64,000 bases of DNA from Thermosulfuriphilus ammonigenes (GTDB taxonomy: Bacteria; Desulfobacterota; Thermodesulfobacteria; Thermodesulfobacteriales; ST65), in NCBI RefSeq assembly GCF_011207455.1, contig NZ_CP048877.1, positions 1,852,576 to 1,916,575 on the forward strand. The letters run 5' to 3'. Position 1 is the first letter of the stretch. Each line of letters begins with the position of its first letter. Positions 50,716 to 58,028 of this stretch are shown piece after piece. The notes beneath the pieces are model-generated. The model searched no databases. It saw only the letters and a program-made list of their open reading frames with translations, and was not told where the DNA came from. A program made the translations under genes and the position numbers.

Positions 50716-53327
50716 AGATCCCCCCCTAAATACTTTCTGGCTACTTCGGAGATTTGTTCTGGCCCCACCTCCTGAATCCGGCGGATATATTTGATGGCAA
50801 AGTTGTATCCCAGGCCATAGAGTTCATTAAGGGCCATGTCTAGGGCCTGGGCCCCATTGGTCTGAAGTCCGATCTCATAGCGTCCGATAAGGCGCTTTTT
50901 GGCCTTGCTTATCTCCTCCGGATTAAGACCCTCGGTGTTTAGCCGGTAGATGGCCTGCCACAGGCCTTTTAAGGCTCGATCTTTCTTTTCGGGGGCGGCG
51001 GCAATATAGAAGGCAAAACTCCCCGTTCCCAAAAGGGGACGGTAAAAGGCCGTTACTGAATAAGCCAGGGCCTCTTTGTCTCTTAACTCTCTGAAGAGGC
51101 GCCCACTTTGGCCCGAGAGAACCGCTGCCAGGATATCCAGGGCAAAGCGATCCTGACTCTCAAGACCCGGGGTTCTGAAACCAAGCAGAATATGGGCTTG
51201 ACGAATCTCTTTATGAAGGGTGGAGAACCGGGCCTGGGTAAGTGGGGGTGGTGGCGAGGGAGGCTCTGGAAGGCTCCCCTGGCCTTGGTGCCAACCGCCA
51301 AGAAGGTCCTCTAGAATCTGGAAGACCTTTTCTGCTTCAAGATCGCCGACAAGGGCCAAGACACCTCTTGAGGGGCGGATAAAGTTTTCATAGGTCTTTC
51401 TAAGATCTTCGGCCTGGAGACGGGCAATGACTTCCTTGCTCCCTAGAGGAGAGAGGGCGTAAGGATGACCCTCAAAAAGGAGGCGGTTAAATTCCCTCAT
51501 GGCCAGCTCAGTGGGGTTGTCCTCCAGAGAACTAATTGTAGCTATTACCGGCCCCTTGGCCTTTTTGACTTCATCTTCAGGAAAGGTGGCCTGGGTGAGG
51601 ATCTCACTGAAGAGCTCCAGGGCCTTTTTAAGGTCACGTGAAAGAAACTCGCCCTCAAGGCCAACGGTGTTTCTGCCCGAAAAACCGCTCAGGCTACCAC
51701 CCATGGCTTCGATGGTCTCCGCCAGTTGGTTGGAGGTGTGCTGGCTAGTTCCTCTGGTCCAGGTGGCCGCAAGTAAGCGAAAGAGTCCATTGGTTTGCTT
51801 CGTCTCAAAGCGAACCCCACCGGGAAAGACGATTCGCAGGGCAAAGGTGGGAACATCAGGTATCTCTCTGACGAGGACAGTCAAACCATTAGAAAGTACT
51901 CGCCGATAGGTAGGAGCCACAAAGCCCCGCTCAGAAGAGCTTATCCCCTGAGCAGCCAGCAGGGCCTCCTCGTTAATGGCGGCCAACTTCTCTGGACTAA
52001 GCCCAGAGGCCTCTTGCGGTAGAAGGATAGCCACGGCCAGGTCTTGAGGGCGGATGTATTTTTCGGCCGCTTCTTGAAGCATTTCCGTGGTGACAGAACG
52101 TACGGCTTCAAGGTAGGTCTTTTCGGCCAGAGGGTCACCAAGGATGGTTTGAAAGACCCCCAGACGTCTGGCCTGCCCCTCCATAAGCTCTTTAATATAG
52201 ATAAAGTCACTCTCTACCTGGGTTTTAGCCCTCTCCAGCTCCTCGGGGAGAACCGGATAGAATCTCAGCCGATAGGTTTCTGTGAGAATAGCCTTAAGGG
52301 CAGCTTCAAGGTTTTCTGGCTCAAGTTGAGCGCTTATTCTTAAAAGCCCCGGTCCCATGGGGGTAAAGGAGTAGGCTCCTATAGTTGAGACCAGCTCCTG
52401 CTTCTCCCGTACTTTTTGATAGAGCCTGGAGCTTCGTCCCGAACCAAGAATTACCGCCAAAACATCAGCCAAAGCGGCTTCTTTAATTTCGGTAAGGGAA
52501 GGGCCGGGAAAGGCTAGCTGGAGATAACCCTCCTGGACGTCTTCTTTGAGGACTTTGAGACCTTGTGGCGGGGAACTGCGCTCGGGAATCTTGAAGGGAA
52601 GGGCCTTTTTAAAAGGAGCCTGACCAAAGTATCCCAAGGCCTGAGAGATGGCCTCTTCAGCGGAGACATCTCCTACAATAACCAGGGTCATATGAGTGGG
52701 CCGATAGCGACGTTCAAAATAAGAGACGATGGCTGCCCGGTCTATTTTCTTCAGGGTCTCCGGCCAGCCGATGATTGGTCTTCCATAAGGATGGTTGGGA
52801 TAGGCCAGCCCCATAAGGGCTTGAGAGACCTTTATCTCCGGTCGGTCCTGGCGCATCCGCATCTCTTCTAAGATGACTTCTCTTTCCCGATCTATCTCTT
52901 CTGGGGCAAAGGCAGGGTTAAATAGGGCGTCGGCCAGGGCCGCCAAGGCCTCGTTTAGACTCTCGGCTGGCACGGTAAGGTGATAGACAGTGTAGTCATA
53001 AGATGTATAGGCATTTATAGCCCCGCCGGCAGATTCGATCTCTTCAGCCAAAGCTCCCGGAGGGCGATCTTTGCTTCCCTTAAAGAGAAGATGTTCAATG
53101 AAGTGACTGATTCCAGCCTCTTTGTCTTTTTCATAGACTCCGCCGGCCTTAACCCAGACCTGAACAGCTACTACTGGAGCCCGGTGGCTTTCCTTGACAA
53201 TTATGGTTAGCCCGTTCTCTAAAACCGTTTTCTGAACTCCTGGGGCAATTTCCACGGCCTCTCCTGGTGTTGAAGTCAAGAGGATGAGCCCTAAAACCAA
53301 CCAAAGAATGTGAAGTCTAAGGGCCAT
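50676..53327 (-). CDS. M16 (insulinase family) peptidase, two-domain, exported
   Basis: An 883-residue zinc peptidase with a signal peptide (LHILWLVLGLILLTSTPGEA, about residues 5-24). The first M16 half has HFIEH (His75, Glu78, His79) with a downstream Glu in REREVILEEMRMR, the active zinc site. The second half is M16-like without HxxEH (LLAATWTRGTS), so it is the non-catalytic partner of a clamshell, as in the single-chain pitrilysin type. It probably degrades peptides or processes proteins in the periplasm. AAAGGAGG precedes the ATG. It converges on the PAS/HisKA gene with a 40-bp overlap. Confidence 0.92.
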   Translation of the reverse strand: MALRLHILWLVLGLILLTSTPGEAVEIAPGVQKTVLENGLTIIVKESHRAPVVAVQVWVKAGGVYEKDKEAGISHFIEHLLFKGSKDRPPGALAEEIESAGGAINAYTSYDYTVYHLTVPAESLNEALAALADALFNPAFAPEEIDREREVILEEMRMRQDRPEIKVSQALMGLAYPNHPYGRPIIGWPETLKKIDRAAIVSYFERRYRPTHMTLVIVGDVSAEEAISQALGYFGQAPFKKALPFKIPERSSPPQGLKVLKEDVQEGYLQLAFPGPSLTEIKEAALADVLAVILGSGRSSRLYQKVREKQELVSTIGAYSFTPMGPGLLRISAQLEPENLEAALKAILTETYRLRFYPVLPEELERAKTQVESDFIYIKELMEGQARRLGVFQTILGDPLAEKTYLEAVRSVTTEMLQEAAEKYIRPQDLAVAILLPQEASGLSPEKLAAINEEALLAAQGISSSERGFVAPTYRRVLSNGLTVLVREIPDVPTFALRIVFPGGVRFETKQTNGLFRLLAATWTRGTSQHTSNQLAETIEAMGGSLSGFSGRNTVGLEGEFLSRDLKKALELFSEILTQATFPEDEVKKAKGPVIATISSLEDNPTELAMREFNRLLFEGHPYALSPLGSKEVIARLQAEDLRKTYENFIRPSRGVLALVGDLEAEKVFQILEDLLGGWHQGQGSLPEPPSPPPPLTQARFSTLHKEIRQAHILLGFRTPGLESQDRFALDILAAVLSGQSGRLFRELRDKEALAYSVTAFYRPLLGTGSFAFYIAAAPEKKDRALKGLWQAIYRLNTEGLNPEEISKAKKRLIGRYEIGLQTNGAQALDMALNELYGLGYNFAIKYIRRIQEVGPEQISEVARKYLGGDLYVLVSVEPVSEE

Positions 53328-53394
53328 CTGACCCTCCTTTTGAGCTTGTTAGGCCATTGGGTAACCCTTTGGAGGGGCAAAATCAAGCCTTGAT

Positions 53395-54105
53395 TTAAGC
53401 CGGAATTTTGGGGGGCAGATTGAGCTCTCTTATGGGGATAAGAATATCGGCTATCTCCTTAACCCGCTGGCAACTTTCAAAGGCCTGGATAGCATCAAGA
53501 TGGATCCCAGGAGGAACCGGCGGCCCTGTTGGAGGAAAGTTGGCTTTACTGACGCAAAAACCGGTAATTACCGCCAAACCTTTGGTTGTTTTTATAAGAA
53601 CTGACTGACCTCCGGGGGTATGACCGGGGGTCTTTATCACTTGTAGCCCCGGCAAAATTTCTTCATCTCCGGAGAGAAGTTGGAGATCAAGCCCCTCAAG
53701 GAGTTCAGGAAGGTAGCGATGGTCAAGGGGGTGGGGATTTTGGCAGAACTCCCACTCCTCCTTCTGGATAAAGATTTTGGCCTGGGGAAAGAGGGCATCA
53801 TTCTCGCAGTGCTCATGATGGAGATGGGTATGGATGATAATTTTGATATCTTCAGGCTTCAGACCTATTGAGGCTAAATGTTCCAGAAGAGATCGGGGCC
53901 TGACTCCAAGATCTTTCAGCACCTTATCAGGGACGTAGAATTCTTCCACCCCGGTATCTATTAAGAGATGATGCCGACCATCGGTAACCAGAAAGGCAAA
54001 TATTGGTGCCCAAAGACGGCGTCCATAACCACGAAGATAGGTAAGGAAGCCCTGGTCGGTTTCGTTTACTGCAGTAAGTAGTGGATAAATGGTATAGGTC
54101 GTCAT
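53395..54105 (-). CDS. Metallo-beta-lactamase fold protein, lactonase-like, altered metal site
   Basis: A 236-residue protein of the MBL fold in the AHL-lactonase-like group. The usual HxHxDH is H94-L-H96-H-E98-H99, so Asp is replaced by Glu, and an extra His precedes it (THLHHEH). The bridging Asp after the PGHTPGGQSV block (normally in TGDA) is Phe183 in ITGFC, with Cys184 beside it. The last metal His near the C-terminus is not evident. Metal binding is therefore probably changed or lost. It might be a non-hydrolytic or differently metallated relative. It is divergent from the sulfur cluster, which could hint at a sulfur-linked role (some MBL proteins are persulfide dioxygenases), but this is speculative. 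Confidence 0.7.
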   Translation of the reverse strand: MTTYTIYPLLTAVNETDQGFLTYLRGYGRRLWAPIFAFLVTDGRHHLLIDTGVEEFYVPDKVLKDLGVRPRSLLEHLASIGLKPEDIKIIIHTHLHHEHCENDALFPQAKIFIQKEEWEFCQNPHPLDHRYLPELLEGLDLQLLSGDEEILPGLQVIKTPGHTPGGQSVLIKTTKGLAVITGFCVSKANFPPTGPPVPPGIHLDAIQAFESCQRVKEIADILIPIRELNLPPKIPA

Positions 54106-54241
54106 CTCCTGACTCCTAACACTTTAACCCTAGGGGTTTGGAACCGGTTAAAGAAATTTGAATGTATTTATCTTAAAAAAATTCAACCTTCAAATAACTT
54201 TCGCCAATGTTTGCTACAGAGTAGATCTTTTAAGTTAAAAG

Positions 54242-54299
54242 AAGCTCTAGGGCTGAATATCTCTTCAACAGGCGTTGAATGGCCATTCATTTAGAGCTT
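54242..54299. repeat. Nested inverted repeat upstream of the sulfur cluster
   Basis: Three inverted repeats share almost the same centre: AAGCTCTA (54242-54249) with TAGAGCTT (54292-54299), TGAAT (54254-54258) with ATTCA (54285-54289), and TTCAAC (54264-54269) with GTTGAA (54274-54279) around an AGGC loop. They can fold into one imperfect 58-base hairpin in DNA or RNA. A TTGACA -35-like box (54298-54303) lies at its right edge. It lies in the 344-bp spacer between the MBL gene and yeeE, so it may be a regulator-binding dyad or a transcript structure. Confidence 0.55.
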
Positions 54300-54391
54300 G
54301 ACAGTCTTCCCCCCTTTTGTTAGACGATAGAACTCAAGAATCGTGTCTTTTTATCATTTTTTTTGTTTAAGTTTGAATAATCTAGAAGGTT

Positions 54392-54424
54392 GCCAGTTGT
54401 TGCTAGAAAAAATTGCCAACTGGC
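54392..54424 (+). promoter_or_regulatory. Inverted repeat in the yeeE leader
   Basis: GCCAGTTG (54392-54399) is repeated inversely as CAACTGGC (54417-54424) with a 17-base spacer; TTGCCA also occurs directly at 54390-54395 and 54413-54418. This lies 26 bp before the yeeE ATG. It could be an operator for a dimeric regulator or a leader hairpin. No matching regulator gene is adjacent. Confidence 0.45.
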
Positions 54425-54449
54425 CAAAATCTCAATTTTGGAGGGTTTT

Positions 54450-55628
54450 ATGGCCGAAGATAACGTCCTCAGCCAACGGATAAAGGAGCTTTACAATGCC
54501 TTTTTTGTCCGGGATTGGAGTCCTCTTATGGGGGCCATCCTTATTGCCTTCTTTGCCGTTCTTATGGAGGCCTGGTATCGCCCCTGGGGTATTGTTGGAG
54601 GACTCCGTAACTGGGCCGACTGGTTTTTCTACCTTATCGGCCTTTATGAGGATGAACCCCCTCATGTCCTCTGGTTTTCTTCTTCGGTAATGAACATCGG
54701 TTTTATTGCCGGGGCCTTTATTTCAGCCCTTATGTCTCGCAACTTTGCCTTTCGTATTCCCCCCACCTTAGAAATCATCAAAGGCTTTGTGGCCGGTATC
54801 CTTATGGGAATTGGGGCTTCTTTGGCTATGGGCTGTAACATTGGTGGCTTTTATGTAGCCATTCAAAATTTGGCCGCCAATGGCCTATTAATGTTCATTG
54901 GTCTCATTTTTGGGACCATGCTCGGTCTCAAGTATCTTATCTGGGAGATGAATCACTTCTTCCCCTCTGGAGGGCGAGAGATTGGTCCTCCCCGGAATGC
55001 CGAACCCTATATTGGTGTCCTCTGTATTGTGGCCCTCTTTGTTGCCGCCTACATGTATATGGGCTCTGATATGGATGACGCTGAACTCATGGCTGGTTAT
55101 CTCCTTATCGGTTCGGCTCTTGGCTTTACCATGCACCGTAGTCGTCTCTGCATGGTTAACGGTCTGCGAGAGCCCTTTATGACCGGCGATGCTAAGATGG
55201 GCAAGGCGGTTATGCTTTCCATTATTCTTGGGGCTATCGGGGTGGCTATTCTCAAATATCAGGGACTACGGGCTGAAGAGCTTTATGTTACCCCCACCTT
55301 TGGACTCGGAGCCCTCTTGGGAGGTTTTATCTTTGGGGCGGCTATGGTAGTGGCCGGTGGCTGTGGCTCGGGAAGCCTGTGGCGAGTTGGTGAAGGTCAG
55401 CTTAAGCTCTGGATAGTGGCTATCACTTTTGGTCTTACCAATTCCATTGTTCGGCATCTATTTGCTGAGTATGACGTTATTGAAGAGGGCTATCTTGGTA
55501 AGGCTATCTACCTTCCTGACTATTTAGGCTATGGGGGAACACTCTTTTTGATTACCGCCATTATGATTATTTGGTACATTATTATCGACTGGAACGAAGA
55601 GACCAACAAGATGGTCTTTGAAATTTAA
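54450..55628 (+). CDS. yeeE: YeeE/YedE-family sulfur transporter
   Basis: A 392-residue membrane protein with about ten helices. The family cysteines are all there: C129 in GCNIGGF, C234 in HRSRLCMVNG and C305 in AGGCGSGSLW, plus small-residue-rich helices. YeeE/YedE proteins import thiosulfate or other reduced sulfur species through a line of conserved Cys. GGAGGG is four bases before the ATG; the frame also runs back to 54390, but that region is the leader repeat. It is the first gene of a five-gene sulfur-transfer cluster. Together with tusA and dsrE-like genes it matches the YTD arrangement associated with sulfur disproportionation. Confidence 0.88.
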   Translation: MAEDNVLSQRIKELYNAFFVRDWSPLMGAILIAFFAVLMEAWYRPWGIVGGLRNWADWFFYLIGLYEDEPPHVLWFSSSVMNIGFIAGAFISALMSRNFAFRIPPTLEIIKGFVAGILMGIGASLAMGCNIGGFYVAIQNLAANGLLMFIGLIFGTMLGLKYLIWEMNHFFPSGGREIGPPRNAEPYIGVLCIVALFVAAYMYMGSDMDDAELMAGYLLIGSALGFTMHRSRLCMVNGLREPFMTGDAKMGKAVMLSIILGAIGVAILKYQGLRAEELYVTPTFGLGALLGGFIFGAAMVVAGGCGSGSLWRVGEGQLKLWIVAITFGLTNSIVRHLFAEYDVIEEGYLGKAIYLPDYLGYGGTLFLITAIMIIWYIIIDWNEETNKMVFEI

Positions 55629-55653
55629 ATAAATCTTAAGGAGGTTTAGAATT

Positions 55654-55911
55654 ATGAGTGAATTCAAGAAGGCCCCTGAAGGAATCAAGCCTGACGTGAC
55701 CATCGATTGTAAGGGTCTTTCCTGCCCTATGCCCCTTTTGCGAACCAAAAAGGCGGTAGAGAAGCTCGGCTCCGGGCAGATCTTGGAGGTTTTGGGTACG
55801 GATCCTGGCTCCCGAAATGATATTCCTGGCTGGTGCGCTCGGGCCGGACACGAGTATCTTGGCGAGATCGAAGATTCGGGATTTTTCCGCTTCTATATCA
55901 AGAAAAAGTAG
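55654..55911 (+). CDS. tusA: Sulfur carrier protein TusA
   Basis: An 85-residue TusA. DCKGLSCPMPLLRTKKAVE carries the active C24 in the CPMP motif; C19 lies five residues before and C61 later. TusA carries sulfane sulfur as a persulfide for tRNA thiolation or for dissimilatory sulfur metabolism. AAGGAGGT precedes the ATG, 25 bp after yeeE. A single fused or linked YeeE-TusA pair is known to handle imported sulfur in other bacteria, so here TusA probably takes the sulfur brought in by YeeE. Confidence 0.93.
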   Translation: MSEFKKAPEGIKPDVTIDCKGLSCPMPLLRTKKAVEKLGSGQILEVLGTDPGSRNDIPGWCARAGHEYLGEIEDSGFFRFYIKKK

Positions 55912-55956
55912 CAATTATTTCGCTTTTAACTATTAAACTTTTTAAGGAGGCCAATT

Positions 55957-56286
55957 ATGGCAGATGAGAACAAACTGGGAATATTTGTTACCACTCCCCA
56001 GCATATAGACCACCTGGTGGGTATTGTTAAGGCTGCCCAGAAGGCCGGAAAGAGTGTCAAGGTCTTTCTGACCTTTAAGTCTATTCACCTAACCAAACAT
56101 GCGGTCTTTAAGGAGCTGGTAAAGATGATCCCTGAGGATGACTTGGCCATTTGTGCCGATAGCTATGTCTGCGAGGGCTACGATGTGGACACCGACATTC
56201 CTGCCGGCATGACAGCTAAACAAATGCGTACCCAGGCCTTCCACGGTAGCATTATTGAAGAATGTGGTAAGTATATTGTCCTTTAA
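55957..56286 (+). CDS. DsrE-family sulfur-transfer protein
   Basis: A 109-residue protein with the DsrE/TusD-like fold pattern (GIFVTTPQHIDHLVGIVKAAQ at the N-terminus and a beta-alpha repeat). C66 and C72 (AICADSYVCEGYD) are in the region where DsrE carries its active cysteine. C103 is near the end. It probably takes sulfur from TusA and passes it on, in the manner of DsrEFH or DsrE2. AAGGAGG precedes the ATG. The gene belongs to the YTD-type operon. I do not assign it to a specific DsrE subclass. Confidence 0.8.
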   Translation: MADENKLGIFVTTPQHIDHLVGIVKAAQKAGKSVKVFLTFKSIHLTKHAVFKELVKMIPEDDLAICADSYVCEGYDVDTDIPAGMTAKQMRTQAFHGSIIEECGKYIVL

Positions 56287-56297
56287 GGGGGGAATCT

Positions 56298-56657
56298 ATG
56301 TCTAAGAAACTTTATTTTTTGATCCCTAATCGGGTCTATATCACGGACGCTATTCGCTCCACCCTGGGGCAGGCCATTGAGAACCACTACTCTCACGCCT
56401 GTGTCCTTTACAACAAAATGCCCAAGGTTAGTGAGTACGTGAAGGAAAACATCGAATGGATTCGGGACATGGAGGGTGACGTTTTTGCCGTAGTGGATAC
56501 TATGGATGAAGAGGCTAAAAAGTACAATGTTGATGAGGTTGGTCTTACCCCGATTACCCTAGAGGAGCTGGCCCAGAGGCTTAAAGAGGCCGACCTGATC
56601 ATTCCTTATGGCCTGCCGCGGTCCCTCCATGCGCCACCGCCGGCCTGTGCTGATTAG
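56298..56657 (+). CDS. Second DsrE-like protein
   Basis: A 119-residue protein with SKKLYFLIPNRVYITDAIRS at the N-terminus and a helix-strand order like DsrE. C35 (YSHACVLYNK) is the first conserved-looking Cys, and another lies in the Pro-rich tail (PPPACAD). Similarity to DsrE is by overall shape and gene position, not by a strong motif. It lies 11 bp after the DsrE-like gene with GGGGGG upstream, and 23 bp before a 57-residue protein. In published YTD clusters, hypothetical genes occupy this place. Confidence 0.6.
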   Translation: MSKKLYFLIPNRVYITDAIRSTLGQAIENHYSHACVLYNKMPKVSEYVKENIEWIRDMEGDVFAVVDTMDEEAKKYNVDEVGLTPITLEELAQRLKEADLIIPYGLPRSLHAPPPACAD

Positions 56658-56680
56658 GCCACTTTGAAAGGAGGGTTAAA

Positions 56681-56854
56681 ATGAAAATCTTACATATCTA
56701 TAAAAGCACGCCTACCGAGGAGACCAAAAAACTGGTTGCCCTTCTTAATGAGGGAAATGAGGGGATAGATTTTCCCCTTTATGAGGGGGAGCCTGACTAC
56801 GATAAGCTCATTGAACTTATCTGGGAGGCTGACAAGGTCATCTCCTGGTGGTAG
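56681..56854 (+). CDS. 57-residue DsrH/TusB-like protein
   Basis: A short gene with GAAAGGAGG before its ATG. The product starts MKILHIYKSTPTEETKKLVA and ends DKVISWW; the N-terminus looks like DsrH/TusB (L-H-x-x-x-K-S-P/T pattern), and the terminal Trp is also seen in TusB-like proteins. It has no cysteine, unlike true DsrH, so it may be a structural subunit of the sulfur relay. It sits last in the operon, 9 bp ahead of a strong terminator. It is easy to miss because of its size. DsrH identity is tentative. Confidence 0.6.
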   Translation: MKILHIYKSTPTEETKKLVALLNEGNEGIDFPLYEGEPDYDKLIELIWEADKVISWW

Positions 56855-56862
56855 AACTTAAA

Positions 56863-56900
56863 AGGATCTGATCCCGAACGACGGGATCAGATCCTCTTTT
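56863..56900. terminator. Strong hairpin terminator after the sulfur cluster
   Basis: AGGATCTGATCCCG (56863-56876) pairs fully with CGGGATCAGATCCT (56882-56895) around AACGA, a 14-bp stem, followed by CTTTT. A T-rich run also exists on the other strand, so it can serve both the sulfur cluster and the convergent KamA-type gene. Confidence 0.9.
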
Positions 56901-58014
56901 ATTCTTTAGAATCTGGATCTTGATAGATAACTTTCTCGCCCCGGAAATTTTCAAACGTTAGTTTATTTCCCTTTTTGGCCAGTAGATAATCAGGCTCAAG
57001 GGGAACTTTTCCTCTCCCCCCGGGAAGATCTACCACGAAGGTGGGAATGGCGATCCCCCCAAGATAACCTCTTAGGGCCTTTATAATTTTAAGACCTGTG
57101 AAGACACTGGTCCTTAAATGTCCTACCCCTAAGACTGGATCACACTGAAAGAGATAATATGGTTTGACGGCGATGCGGGTAAGACCCTGAAGAAGGTCCT
57201 TCATGATAGTCTCTGAATCGTTGACTCCTTTAAGAAGTACCGTTTGATTGAGCACCGGTAAGCCAGCTTCAAGGAGTTTCTGGCAGGCTAAGGCGGCCTC
57301 AGCGGTGATCTCTCGGGGATGGTTGAAGTGAGTGAGGATCCACAGGGGACGGTATTTCTTTAGAACTTCCAGAAGTTCCGAATCAACACGCATGGGCAGT
57401 GTAACGGGAATCCTGGTTCCGATCCGGATGATCTCAATATGAGGGATACGCCTTAGACTGGCCAGGATAGTTTCAAGTCGTCGGGAAGGAAGAAGTAAAG
57501 GGTCTCCGCCAGAGAGGATAACCTCTCTTATCTCCGGGTGAGAAGAGATATAAGTCAATGCTCCTTTGAGCTGGTCTGGGGTAAGCTCCAAGGGCCTCCG
57601 CCAGAGCCTTTTCCGGTTACAATGGCGGCAATAGGTGGCGCAATGGTTGGTGGTCAGGATAAGGACTCGATCGGGATAGCGATGTATGAGTCTGGCCACC
57701 GGAGAGAGTCTTTCTTCAGCCAAAGGATCAGGGTCCTCCAGCCCGAAGTCTTCAAGCTCTCTCTGGTCTGGTAGGGCCTGGATCTTTATGGGATCATCTC
57801 CCTGCCAATCCCTGATGAGGGACAGATAGTAAGGGGTCACCAAAAGAGGGTACGCTTGAATTACCTTCTCAAGGCCCTTTAAGCCCAAGGCCTGAGGATG
57901 GCGGATTCGGGCCTTAAGTTGCCAGCGCCAGTTTTGCCAGTCTTCTAATGAGGCTTCCTTTAGGGTCGGAATTCCTCTTTCTTTTAGACTTGCCAGTCTT
58001 TCCTCTGGAGTCAT
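56899..58014 (-). CDS. KamA-family radical SAM aminomutase-like protein
   Basis: A 371-residue protein with CATYCRHCNRKR (CxxxCxxC for the [4Fe-4S] cluster) at about residues 124-135 and LSGGDPLLL. The C-terminal PGGRGKVPL contains the PLP-binding lysine of lysine 2,3-aminomutase. It is shorter than KamA (about 415) and near EpmB length, so it could make beta-lysine (for a compatible solute) or modify EF-P. The neighbours do not tell: it follows a DUF4198 protein at the end of the murA-prfA-rho run. There is no efp or epmA in the window. Confidence 0.82.
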   Translation of the reverse strand: MTPEERLASLKERGIPTLKEASLEDWQNWRWQLKARIRHPQALGLKGLEKVIQAYPLLVTPYYLSLIRDWQGDDPIKIQALPDQRELEDFGLEDPDPLAEERLSPVARLIHRYPDRVLILTTNHCATYCRHCNRKRLWRRPLELTPDQLKGALTYISSHPEIREVILSGGDPLLLPSRRLETILASLRRIPHIEIIRIGTRIPVTLPMRVDSELLEVLKKYRPLWILTHFNHPREITAEAALACQKLLEAGLPVLNQTVLLKGVNDSETIMKDLLQGLTRIAVKPYYLFQCDPVLGVGHLRTSVFTGLKIIKALRGYLGGIAIPTFVVDLPGGRGKVPLEPDYLLAKKGNKLTFENFRGEKVIYQDPDSKE

Positions 58015-58028
58015 TGGTACGATCTGTC

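Noticed and set aside
54388-54403. Sigma-54-like box upstream of yeeE
   Set aside because: The GG and GC dinucleotides are 12 bases apart, not 10.
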